From: Chromatiaceae bacterium
GTDB taxonomy: Bacteria; Pseudomonadota; Gammaproteobacteria; Chromatiales; Chromatiaceae
Reading direction: 5' to 3'
Assembly: GCA_024235255.1 (NCBI GenBank)
Contig: JACKMT010000006.1
Coordinates: forward strand, 62,001-126,000
DNA: 64,000 bases
The notes beneath the pieces are model-generated. The model was not told the DNA's origin and did no database searches. It worked only from the letters and a program-made list of their open reading frames with translations. Of this stretch, positions 33,520-41,984 are shown one piece after another. The position numbers and the translations under genes were made by a program. Within the stretch, counting starts at the first letter, position 1. Each line of letters starts with the position of its first letter.

Positions 33520-36141
33520 TTAACTCGGTTCTGAGGGAGGGTGATCGGAAATCGGAGCGTCGTTCACGGCCGGTTTAGGATAATTCAATAGCTGCGACAG
33601 CGTCGACCAGGCCCGATCGATGCCGGCGCGCACTGCATCTGTATTGCGTATGGCTTCCTGCTGGAAGCGGGAGTCAGGTATTTTTTCTGAATCGGCAGCC
33701 AGTGAGGAGAGTTCGAGTAGACCGAGGTTCAGGCTGGAGCCTTTGAGTGCGTGAGCGAGGGCCCGAAAACGTGTGCTGTCGCCGCTGCCCGCGGCTTCCC
33801 GCATCCCACTCAATATTTGCCGGCTGTCTGCCGTGAAGTTGTCGAATAAGCGGTGAAGAAACTGATTATCGGGCGCGAGTTCGGTCACTTGAGAAAAGAT
33901 ACTCTGATCCACCACGTCTAGACTACCCGCTCCCGGTTGATTGCTGCTCATCCTGCCGGCATGCCGGGTGTCGGTGTTATGCAGCGGATGTGTTGGATGC
34001 CCGGTTGCCAAAGCGATAGTTTCCAGCAGCTTGCCTGACGAGACCGGCTTGGTCAGAAAGTGTTTGATCCCAGCGTCGTGACACTCCTGGCGAGCATTGA
34101 CGGTGGCATTTGCAGTCAGCATGATAAACGGAATCGGATTGTCGTCGCTTGCATGTGCAAAGCGGTACATCCTAAATGCGTCGATTCCGCCAAGTTCGGG
34201 CATTTGCATGTCTACAATGACCAGGTCGTAGTGCTCTTTCTCCAACGCATCGAGTACCTGCATGCCGTTGTCGACCAGATGGTGCTGATGACCGGCGTGC
34301 TCCAGAATTCTGCCAGTCACGATACGGTTTACGCTGTTGTCTTCCGCCACCAGAATTTTAAGCGGCCGCTGAACATTTCGGTTTCGCGTGAAATGTTCAG
34401 AGAGGCTGATTATGCCGTCGTCTTTATGATTGCAGACACTGGATGCGTGCAGTGCGTTGAATAACAGCGCTTTGTCGAACGGTTTCCTGAGCGAGTAGAT
34501 GGTATTGCCGGTCTCCCCCAGGTCACTGATTTTGGCACTGTTCTGTTCCGACTGAACCAGCAAGATGGTGATGCTGGAGAGCGCCAGCTCGCGGCTGAGC
34601 GAGATCAGGAAGCTGCGTGTGTCGTCGCTGTAGGGCACATCGTCCAGAATGATGACTTCATAAGGCGTGATACCGTTGGTGCTGCTGATCAACAGGCGCA
34701 ACGCCTCCCTGGTACTGGCGACATCGTTAAAGGGCACCCCCCAGCCTTTCAACGTATGCGAGATATCGGTCTCCGCGCCCGGTTGACTGCAAAGGCGCAT
34801 GACATGGCACTCCTGCAGCTGTTGAATCTCCGCCTCTTTTACCAGCTGCGCCTGGTGCTGAAACTCGATATCGAACCAGAATGTCGAGCCGATATCCGGT
34901 GTGCTTTGCAGCCCGATACGGCCCCCCATAAGCTCCACCAGCTGCCGGGCTATCGCTGTACCGAGGCCGGTTCCGCCAAACTTTCTGGTGGTGCTCTCAT
35001 CCGCCTGAGAAAAATTCTCAAAAATCTTGGCTTGCGCCTCGGCGCTGATACCGATACCGGTATCCACTACTTCAAAACGTATGAGCGAACGACCTTCACC
35101 TGATCGGATGGTGTTGCAGCGCAACTCAACCGAGCCTTTTTCGGTAAATTTAATCGCGTTACCGATCAGGTTTATCAGTACTTGCCTCAGATGATGAGGG
35201 TCGCCCACCAGCCGATAGGGGATATCAAGAGCGATACGGGAGGTCAGGTGGAGCTGTTTCGATTCAGCTTCCGCCGACAGCATGCGCAGTGTGGTGTTAA
35301 TCAGACTGTGAAGATCAAAATCGGTATGCTCCAGCTCCAACTTTCCGGCTTCGATCTTGGAAATATCCAGAATATCCTCGATCAGCTTCAGCAAGGTCTG
35401 GCCGGATGCATAGATGATGTCGGCGTACTCCCGCTCCTCGCGGTTCAGCTTGCAGGTTTTCAGCAGGTCACCGGTTCCAATGATTCCGTTGAGCGGTGTT
35501 CGGATCTCATGACTCATACGCGCCAGAAAAGCGCTTTTTGCCTGACTCGCCTCTTCGGCGCGCTTTTGTTCGGCGCGCAGTCGTTTGATCAGTACGGCGA
35601 TATAACCGGGCAGTACCGTCATCGCCACCATCAGACCGATGCCGATGGGAATGTTGTTCTGCCAGAATTCGTTCAGTACTAGAGCCGCACTGAAGCCGAC
35701 CACGGACAGCGCAGTGGAGAAGTAGAGATAACGCTCGCCGTAGCGGAAGCCGTTGCCGAAGGTGATCCAGAGACAACCGGCCCACCAGGGGGCGCCAATC
35801 TCCCCGGTCGTGATCATCGCGATGCTGAATGAGCTGATGTCGGCGATAATTCCCAGGGTTATCCTGAGAGTCGAGCGTTGCGGGTGGAACAGAAAGGAGA
35901 TCATAACCCCGAGCCCAAACAGCAGATGCACGCTGAACAGCAGTATCCCGCTTTGCACCACCCAGACTTCGGTGCTGACACTATGACTCATCAGGCTCAG
36001 ATAGAGCAGGATGATTGCTATCATCACTACCCGGACTACTCCCTGTTCGACTTCGGTATTCGGATGGCTCCGTAGCCTACGTCGCATGGAGGCGAATTTA
36101 TCCCAAAAAGAGGATGTTGATTGATCAGATATTGGGTTCAT
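33520..36141 (-). CDS. rpfC: RpfC-like hybrid sensor histidine kinase with HPt
   Basis: This is the probable DSF receptor. From ATG 36141 it has 873 residues: about five or six membrane helices (35-185) with the RpfC-type motif ITFGNGFRYGERYLYFSTAL, HisKA with phospho-His211 in MSHEIRTPL, an HATPase with NLIGNAIKF and the GGTGLGTAIARQL box, a receiver-like domain (about 445-565, VIILDD), a canonical receiver with phospho-Asp644 in VIVDMQMPELGG, and an HPt domain with His797 in LAHALKGSS. Classical RpfC lacks the extra receiver-like domain. The frame is open to 36213, but that would leave only 16 bases before the divergent ACP gene. No good ribosome site is visible. It should pass phosphate to the RpfG-like regulator. 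Confidence 0.9.
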   Translation of the reverse strand: MNPISDQSTSSFWDKFASMRRRLRSHPNTEVEQGVVRVVMIAIILLYLSLMSHSVSTEVWVVQSGILLFSVHLLFGLGVMISFLFHPQRSTLRITLGIIADISSFSIAMITTGEIGAPWWAGCLWITFGNGFRYGERYLYFSTALSVVGFSAALVLNEFWQNNIPIGIGLMVAMTVLPGYIAVLIKRLRAEQKRAEEASQAKSAFLARMSHEIRTPLNGIIGTGDLLKTCKLNREEREYADIIYASGQTLLKLIEDILDISKIEAGKLELEHTDFDLHSLINTTLRMLSAEAESKQLHLTSRIALDIPYRLVGDPHHLRQVLINLIGNAIKFTEKGSVELRCNTIRSGEGRSLIRFEVVDTGIGISAEAQAKIFENFSQADESTTRKFGGTGLGTAIARQLVELMGGRIGLQSTPDIGSTFWFDIEFQHQAQLVKEAEIQQLQECHVMRLCSQPGAETDISHTLKGWGVPFNDVASTREALRLLISSTNGITPYEVIILDDVPYSDDTRSFLISLSRELALSSITILLVQSEQNSAKISDLGETGNTIYSLRKPFDKALLFNALHASSVCNHKDDGIISLSEHFTRNRNVQRPLKILVAEDNSVNRIVTGRILEHAGHQHHLVDNGMQVLDALEKEHYDLVIVDMQMPELGGIDAFRMYRFAHASDDNPIPFIMLTANATVNARQECHDAGIKHFLTKPVSSGKLLETIALATGHPTHPLHNTDTRHAGRMSSNQPGAGSLDVVDQSIFSQVTELAPDNQFLHRLFDNFTADSRQILSGMREAAGSGDSTRFRALAHALKGSSLNLGLLELSSLAADSEKIPDSRFQQEAIRNTDAVRAGIDRAWSTLSQLLNYPKPAVNDAPISDHPPSEPS

Positions 36142-36229
36142 AATGAAGGTGCTAATATCACGCAGGGAAGTCTCGAATTCGTTCCCCCGACGATTGCATT
36201 CCAGCGTCATCAACCTTTAGGTTAAGCAA
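36142..36229. promoter_or_regulatory. Divergent gap between rpfC and the ACP-ketosynthase unit
   Basis: These 88 bases separate the rpfC-like start (-) from the ACP start (+). They must hold the promoters of both units. A TTGCAT at 36194-36199 and an AGG ribosome site before the ACP start are visible, but I could not define complete promoter pairs. The head-to-head layout suggests shared control of the receptor and the acyl-chain genes. Confidence 0.45.
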
Positions 36230-36475
36230 ATGGATCAAAAAATTTACGCCACGGTCATCAAGGCCATCGCCCAGCAGAAAAGAATTGACGCATCTTCGAT
36301 AGCGGCGGACTCGACACTGGAAACGCTGGGTATCTCGTCGCTGGATGCCATCACGATAATGTATGAGATCGAAGACGCATTAAATCTGGAGATTCCCAAT
36401 GAATCACTTGAGAAACTCAGCTCTGTACAAGACATATTGGACGGAATTTCTCAATTGGTCCAGTCAAAGGCATGA
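36230..36475 (+). CDS. Acyl carrier protein, dedicated
   Basis: An 81-residue acyl carrier protein, distinct from a housekeeping AcpP. The phosphopantetheine attachment site is Ser37 in LGISSLDAITIMYEIEDAL; the usual DSLD is here SSLD. It has the four-helix ACP pattern and an acidic helix II that docks to partner enzymes. It is followed after three bases by a ketosynthase gene, a pair like NodF/NodE, and it sits inside the DSF block. It probably carries the acyl chain of the signal or of a related lipid. The partner phosphopantetheinyl transferase is not in the window. Confidence 0.9.
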   Translation: MDQKIYATVIKAIAQQKRIDASSIAADSTLETLGISSLDAITIMYEIEDALNLEIPNESLEKLSSVQDILDGISQLVQSKA

Positions 36476-36478
36476 TTT

Positions 36479-37684
36479 ATGTCCAAAAAAGTGGTTATCA
36501 CGGGTCTCGGATCTATCTCTCCGCTAGGCCTGAGTACACCACAATTCTGGCAATCCCTGCTGGAAGGTAGGTCGGGAATCGGTCAGCTGCGGGGTCTTTT
36601 CCAACAGGATTTAAAGGTAAAAGTCGGGGCACAGGTTCAAGATTTCACACCCGAGAGTTTTTTTTCACCCACTGAAATTCCCATGTTGGACAGGTACGCC
36701 CAGTTTGCCATAGTTGCTGCCCGGGAGGCGGTCAAGGATTCCGGTTTGACCGGTGAGGCGTTACGGCGGGGCGCTGCTGTGATCGGTACAGGATGCGGCG
36801 GCAAAGAGACGGACGAGCGCGCTTATCATACGCTCTATAAGGAGAATAAAAGCCGTTTGCATCCCTTGACCATACCCCGTGGCATGCCGAGCGCTGCTGC
36901 CAGCCAGGTCAGTATGGAGTGCGGGATAACCGGTCCGGTTTTTACCGTCTCAAGCGCCTGCGCTTCGGCGGCCCATGCAGTGATCCAGAGTGTCATGCTG
37001 ATCAGATCCGGGATCGTTGATGTTGCTGTGACCGGAGGAACCGATGCACCCTTTACCTTCGGTCTGTTGAAAGCCTGGGAGGCTTTGCGCGTTTTATCCC
37101 CGGACACCTGCCGTCCTTTCAGCGCGGATCGCAGTGGACTGGTATTGGGCGAAGGTGCGGGGATTGTCGTACTTGAATCCGAAAATCATGCAAGGGCCCG
37201 TTCGGCACACATCTACGGCGAATTGTCCGGCTGCGGTATGTCATCGGATGCAGCGCACATCACCGACCCTTCTGCCGAAGGTGCGGCTAAAGCTATTTCT
37301 ATGGCACTCAAGGACGCTGGACTTAACGCGGAAGAGATTGACTACGTCAATGCACATGGTACCGGAACCGAAGCAAACGATATTACCGAAACTCTGGCAA
37401 TCCGGGCCGCGTTGGGGGAGCAGGCGGATGCTGTCGCAGTCTCTTCAACGAAATCGATGCACGGACACGCACTGGGCGCTGCGGGTGCTTTCGAACTGAT
37501 CGCTACAATCCTGGCAATATCGCATGCGGTCGTACCGGCAACGATGAATTTCACCAGCGCGGGAGAGGGATGTGACCTTGACTATGTTCCCAATCAACCG
37601 CGGGCCATGAAAGTACAGGCAGCGATTTCCAACTCTTTCGCGTTTGGCGGGTTGAATGCCGTAATTGCTGTGCGGGGCTATTAA
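36479..37684 (+). CDS. FabF-type beta-ketoacyl-ACP synthase
   Basis: This enzyme elongates acyl-ACP by Claisen condensation with malonyl-ACP. The complete Cys-His-His triad is present: Cys161 in TVSSACASAAHAV, His293 in VNAHGTGTEAN, and His330 in STKSMHGHALGAAGA, so it should be active. The 401 residues fit FabF/NodE-like KAS II enzymes. It is co-transcribed with the ACP gene three bases upstream. Its stop overlaps the convergent methyltransferase gene by four bases. As a second copy beside a carrier protein and a DSF synthase, it is likely dedicated to making the signal chain; that is inference. Confidence 0.93.
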   Translation: MSKKVVITGLGSISPLGLSTPQFWQSLLEGRSGIGQLRGLFQQDLKVKVGAQVQDFTPESFFSPTEIPMLDRYAQFAIVAAREAVKDSGLTGEALRRGAAVIGTGCGGKETDERAYHTLYKENKSRLHPLTIPRGMPSAAASQVSMECGITGPVFTVSSACASAAHAVIQSVMLIRSGIVDVAVTGGTDAPFTFGLLKAWEALRVLSPDTCRPFSADRSGLVLGEGAGIVVLESENHARARSAHIYGELSGCGMSSDAAHITDPSAEGAAKAISMALKDAGLNAEEIDYVNAHGTGTEANDITETLAIRAALGEQADAVAVSSTKSMHGHALGAAGAFELIATILAISHAVVPATMNFTSAGEGCDLDYVPNQPRAMKVQAAISNSFAFGGLNAVIAVRGY

Positions 37685-38775
37685 AGCCCGAACGGTTGCT
37701 GTTGCACCTGCGCCGATACCTTGTCATGCCGGCTGAACAGAAAATGGCCGTTACCATAGACTTCACCATTGCAGGGTGCGAATAGCACCACTTTGCAAAG
37801 CACAAAATAGTCGTTCCAATAGCGAATCTCCTCTTCGGCAAGTATTTGCGGGTAGAGCTGGTCCACATTTCGCCAGAAGCGCTGATGCCAGGCATCCAGT
37901 GTGCGCCAGTAATTCAGTCCGTTGAGGTACCAGTGCCGATCCAGATGGAAAAAATCAGTCTGGTTTTCGATGATCGCAACTGGCCAGATGTGCCCGCCCG
38001 GAAAAAACCGTCCAATCAACGTGTCGCTGGAATTGTGATACTGGGGGAATATCGGTTTGGATACGATCAGGTGCAGAAATGTCCTTCCCGATGGTTTCAG
38101 GAGGCAGGCTATCTTCTGGAATGCCGCATGCAGATTGTTAACGTGCTCGAATGCGCCAATCGCAAATACCAGATCGTATTCGCCGGCACCAAGTTGCTCC
38201 AGCGGGACTTCGCCGAAGTCACCTTCGATCAAGCGCAGTCTGTTTTTGTAGAGCGGATGCGAGGAATTATCGATGCAGCGCCGAATATAATCGGCCTGAG
38301 TCCGACTTGGCGTGATACTGGTGATATCCAGCTGTGGATAGCGTTCGCTCAGGTAGGTTTCGAGTGGGCCAAATCCGCAACCAAGATTAAATATCCGTTC
38401 ATGGCCGCACACCCCGGCGCGCTCGCAGATTAGATCGAATTTTGCTCTTTCTGCGCTCTCGAGCGTGATTTCCGACTTGAGAATCTGCGCAGGCTCCTCA
38501 CCATAATATGCCATGGTGTAGGCCATGAAATGGCTGTCCAGAAATGTTTGGAATAGGGTTAGATCAGCGTCGAAATGCCGATCCATGAGCGCCGCAGTTT
38601 GTTCCCACATGGGGCCTTCGCAGGTAGGAATTGCTGCCGTTGCCAACTGCACCGGTGTTTCAGCCAGACGCTTGTATTCCCGGGTGAAGTAACGCGTAAG
38701 CCGTTCTTCATAAAGGCGGAGTTCGTCGGAACCATATGCGAATATACCTGCCTGGTGCAGATGCTTTTCTCTCAC
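37681..38775 (-). CDS. CFA-synthase-like SAM-dependent methyltransferase
   Basis: This 364-residue class I SAM methyltransferase resembles the cyclopropane fatty acid synthase family, which methylates unsaturated acyl chains. The SAM motif is IFNLGCGFGPLETYLSERYP (128-147). ITPSRTQADYI (about 154-164) matches the CFA loop after strand 2, AFEHV (208-212) has the conserved Glu, and the C-terminal YWRTLDAWHQRFWRN pattern matches the family. The N-terminal part has FLDSHFMAYTMAYY like the CFA substrate region. Translation starts at GTG 38775, 37 bases after the RpfC-like gene in the same direction. A role in modifying a fatty acyl signal is inferred from neighbours; a phospholipid substrate is the main alternative. 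Confidence 0.85.
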   Translation of the reverse strand: MREKHLHQAGIFAYGSDELRLYEERLTRYFTREYKRLAETPVQLATAAIPTCEGPMWEQTAALMDRHFDADLTLFQTFLDSHFMAYTMAYYGEEPAQILKSEITLESAERAKFDLICERAGVCGHERIFNLGCGFGPLETYLSERYPQLDITSITPSRTQADYIRRCIDNSSHPLYKNRLRLIEGDFGEVPLEQLGAGEYDLVFAIGAFEHVNNLHAAFQKIACLLKPSGRTFLHLIVSKPIFPQYHNSSDTLIGRFFPGGHIWPVAIIENQTDFFHLDRHWYLNGLNYWRTLDAWHQRFWRNVDQLYPQILAEEEIRYWNDYFVLCKVVLFAPCNGEVYGNGHFLFSRHDKVSAQVQQQPFGL

Positions 38776-38812
38776 AAAGATTTCTCAACGGCTTGTTATA
38801 ACCAGAACAACT

Positions 38813-40753
38813 TCAGTCGCGCAGGCTATCGTTCTCATTGGGGGTTTGACCCAGCAAATAGGAGTGGAGCGCGTTGTTGGAGATCCGGCAGCACTCGGTG
38901 ATCTCTTGCACCAGCGTCGCCGCCGATTCTTGGAACTCCCTATCTGGCAGTCTGGAGGCGGCAGTTCCCAGCTGGTACAACTTCAATGCGCCCAAGCTCC
39001 CGGCAGCATCCTTGATCGCATGGCCGAGATCGCGGAACCTGTTTGGATTGGCATCTTTCGTCGCTTGTTTCATCTGCGTGAGGATGCGCCGGTTATCGCG
39101 GTTGAAGCTGTCGATAAGATCGGAGAGAAAACGTATGCCGCCTCCCAATCTTTCGATTTCCAACAGCCTGTTGGTATCGAGTACGACGCGTTTGTTGAGT
39201 GCGCTGCCGGAACCGACGTGTCTGAGGCTCAAACTGTCAGAGAAGCCCGTTTTTGTTTCGTCGCCGCCTTCGCGAACGACTTTTGCGACCGTTTCCAGAT
39301 ACCGCCTGGCATCGGCATTCTGGTTGATTGTGGCATTGATTCCCGCGTCGCTGCAGCGTTTCAGCAGTTCCTTTGTAGGCTCCTGAAGCAGCAGTATGAA
39401 AGGTACGCACTGTTTGTCGACGCGGGTGAAACGGTAGAGTTTAAAGGCTTCCAGTCCGGTAATTTCCCTGAGATCCAGGGAAACCATAGCGAGATCGAAT
39501 CGATGACTGTCGAGGGCATCCAGAACCCTGGCACCATTATTAACCATGAATACCCGATGACCTGCGCGCTGCAAAATCGATCTGACGCGCTGCCTTACAC
39601 TGAAACTTCTGTCTGCCACCAGGATGCTGAGCGGCTGGTTGCTGATCTCGTTGCTATACCGGTCGATTAATCTGACAACCTGTCCGCCGGACTCCGGCTG
39701 TGTGTAGGTGTTATGCAGCGCATTGAACAGAAAAGTCTTATTCAGCGGAGTAGCGAGTAGTTTCGTAAAACCGGCGTTCAGCAACCGGTCACCCTGCACA
39801 CCCTGATTTCCCGACCCGACATGAATCAAATAGATGTTCTGCAACATCGCTTCGGATCTGATGGCACTGGCGAACTGGGCTGCGTCCATTCCGAGGCGGC
39901 CCTGATCCACAATTACCGTATGAAAGGGGCTCCCTCTTTTTGCTGCCGAGATCAACTCATAAAAGGCGTGCGCGGCGTTGCTGGCCAATACGGACTGTGC
40001 GCCCCATAAGTCCAGCTGTTTCTGAATGCCGTGCCGATCTTCACTGTCGCTTGAGGCCAAAAGAATCTTTTTTCCGGTGATGTTTATCGGGTTTGCCGGG
40101 ATACCTTCGGGGGCGGTTTCAGCCTCTGTGGCAAGCCCTGTTTCAGTTTGCGGGCCTATAGTGGTTTCCTGTCCGGCTTTTGCTCCAACCACGACACCAT
40201 TGGGTGAAAAACGATTCAGGTAGACTGGCAGAAGCGCAATAAAAGCGAGGTAAGTAAAGCCGAATCCGCTGTTTGACTGCCAGAAGTCGCTGATCAAGAT
40301 CAACGCACTGAAACAGAGGAACGAAGCAATGGCAGCCGGATAGAGGAGTTGCATCCCGTATCGTTTTATATAATCGAAAATGATCCAGCTGTAGGCGATA
40401 CACAGGGGAAAGAGAATATTTTCTCCCAAATAAAGCACGGTGGTCAGTGCAGCGACATCGAATACAAGCGCTATATAGCGGCGCCAAAGGAATGCTCCGG
40501 GTCTGCGCACAATCGAGATCAGTAGCACCAGCGGCACCAGCACAAGGAGTGTGAGCGTCGTCTTCGCTACAGTACCCAAGGGGAGGCTTGTGTGCAAACC
40601 CCAAAGTGCCAGTAAAAGCGAACCTGCCAGCAGGGGCGAACCCAGAGCCAGTCGGATGACCGCTTGACGGTATTCGCCGCGAATCAGGTCAGACAGCGCC
40701 TGTTCGGTGTCACCATCCTTGCTGCTCCTGTCATTCATTGACTGGCTTTCCAT
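38813..40753 (-). CDS. Kinase-less RpfC paralogue: membrane domain, two receivers, HPt
   Basis: The 646-residue protein has about five or six membrane helices (33-180), a linker, a receiver (228-350, Asp283 in TVIVDQGRLGMD; its usual KP is TP), a second receiver (375-495) and an HPt domain with His578 in DLGHAIKDAAGSLG. It aligns from the first receiver to the C terminus with the RpfC-like kinase at 33520, for example FLFNALH and EAFKLYRF. No HisKA or HATPase is present. In receiver 2 the phospho-Asp is Ser425 (VSLDLRE for VDMQMPE) and the conserved Lys is Gln478, so it cannot be phosphorylated normally. It lies 11 bases after rpfG. It could be a signal decoy, co-receptor or HPt donor or sink. 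Confidence 0.88.
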   Translation of the reverse strand: MESQSMNDRSSKDGDTEQALSDLIRGEYRQAVIRLALGSPLLAGSLLLALWGLHTSLPLGTVAKTTLTLLVLVPLVLLISIVRRPGAFLWRRYIALVFDVAALTTVLYLGENILFPLCIAYSWIIFDYIKRYGMQLLYPAAIASFLCFSALILISDFWQSNSGFGFTYLAFIALLPVYLNRFSPNGVVVGAKAGQETTIGPQTETGLATEAETAPEGIPANPINITGKKILLASSDSEDRHGIQKQLDLWGAQSVLASNAAHAFYELISAAKRGSPFHTVIVDQGRLGMDAAQFASAIRSEAMLQNIYLIHVGSGNQGVQGDRLLNAGFTKLLATPLNKTFLFNALHNTYTQPESGGQVVRLIDRYSNEISNQPLSILVADRSFSVRQRVRSILQRAGHRVFMVNNGARVLDALDSHRFDLAMVSLDLREITGLEAFKLYRFTRVDKQCVPFILLLQEPTKELLKRCSDAGINATINQNADARRYLETVAKVVREGGDETKTGFSDSLSLRHVGSGSALNKRVVLDTNRLLEIERLGGGIRFLSDLIDSFNRDNRRILTQMKQATKDANPNRFRDLGHAIKDAAGSLGALKLYQLGTAASRLPDREFQESAATLVQEITECCRISNNALHSYLLGQTPNENDSLRD

Positions 40754-40764
40754 CGCTGTCCCGA

Positions 40765-41823
40765 TCAGTTGCTGACTGACTCGACACGGTCGGCAAACTG
40801 GTGTCTTATCGTCATGATATTATCGAGTTTAGTAAAGAAGGCGTCGATGCAGTCAGGATCGAAGTGACGGGCCCTCTGTTCGCGCATATAGTCCAGCGTT
40901 CGTTCCATCGTCCAGGCTGCTTTATAGGGACGTTCCGACATCAGTGCGTCAAAGACATCGGCCACGGCTGCCACCCTGGCTTCGATCGGTGTTTTGTCAC
41001 CTAGCAGACCATTCGGATAACCTTTCCCGTCGAAGCGCTCGTGATGACCCAATGCGATTACTGCGCCCGACTTCAGAAAACATGAGGGACTGTCTCTCAG
41101 AATCTCATAACCGATACGTGTGTGCACCTGCATGCTGTTCCACTCTTGCCTGGTCAATTTCCCTCTTTTCAGCAGTATCTGGTCCGGTACTCCGATCTTA
41201 CCGATATCGTGCATCGGTGCGGCATGCCGGATAACGTTGCAGGTGTCATCTTCCAGACCAAGTTCCTGGGCTATCAGAAACGCATACTCCGCCATGCGCA
41301 CGACATGGTTTCCAGTCTCTTCGTCCCGATACTCGCCAGCTTTGGCAAGCCTTAGCAACGTCTCCTTTTCGCGCTGCTGCAGTTCGTGCGTTTTGGTATA
41401 TACCTCCTGTTCCAGCCAGCGTGCGCGGTCTTTGATAATCTGCTGCTGCTGGCGAAGCTGCAGCAGATTTTTACAGCGCGCTCGGCATTCGTGGTGATCA
41501 ATCGGTTTAGAGAGAAAGTCTGTAGCACCCGCTTCCAGCGCCCGGTAGCGTACTGATTTGTCGTCGACGCAGGTGATAATAACGATTGGCACGTCCATGC
41601 AGGTGGGTATTTGACGTATCCACTGGGTAAACTCGACACCGTCCATCACCGGCATTTTAAAGTCAGTAATGATCAGGTCATGGCGGTTCTTCTTTGCCCA
41701 CTCAAGTGCCTTGACTGGATCGGAGAAGCTCTGGACATTAATATCCCCGTCGATGGAACGGATCAGCTCCTCAAGGATCATCCTGCTGATTGACTGATCA
41801 TCAAGGATTAGCACGGTGGACAT
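40765..41823 (-). CDS. rpfG: RpfG-like response regulator with HD-GYP phosphodiesterase
   Basis: RpfG degrades cyclic di-GMP when phosphorylated by RpfC, turning DSF perception into changes in motility, biofilm and exported enzymes. The receiver domain (1-120) has Asp54 in LIITDFKMPVMDG. A coiled linker (125-165) leads to the HD-GYP domain with His205-Asp206 in MHDIGKIGVPD and the hallmark GHHERFDGKGYP (259-270), so the metal site and GYP motif are complete. The 352 residues match Xanthomonas RpfG (378). It is the first gene of a minus-strand unit rpfG, RpfC paralogue, methyltransferase. Confidence 0.93.
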   Translation of the reverse strand: MSTVLILDDQSISRMILEELIRSIDGDINVQSFSDPVKALEWAKKNRHDLIITDFKMPVMDGVEFTQWIRQIPTCMDVPIVIITCVDDKSVRYRALEAGATDFLSKPIDHHECRARCKNLLQLRQQQQIIKDRARWLEQEVYTKTHELQQREKETLLRLAKAGEYRDEETGNHVVRMAEYAFLIAQELGLEDDTCNVIRHAAPMHDIGKIGVPDQILLKRGKLTRQEWNSMQVHTRIGYEILRDSPSCFLKSGAVIALGHHERFDGKGYPNGLLGDKTPIEARVAAVADVFDALMSERPYKAAWTMERTLDYMREQRARHFDPDCIDAFFTKLDNIMTIRHQFADRVESVSN

Positions 41824-41984
41824 GGGTCAGATCCCGTTATTAAGTTAATCACCCAGCCATCCTGCGCCAAGGTTCGGATAGCTGCCTATTGCTGCTCACT
41901 TCAAATGCACTATTCGGTTTAGTCTAAATCATGTAAAAACATAAAGATAGCGAGTTTATATCCTAAAAAAACCATAGCTTGGTC

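Noticed and set aside
38846..39670. 274-codon open frame on the plus strand inside the RpfC-like paralogue
   Set aside because: Antisense shadow; the minus-strand frame has clear receiver and HPt motifs.
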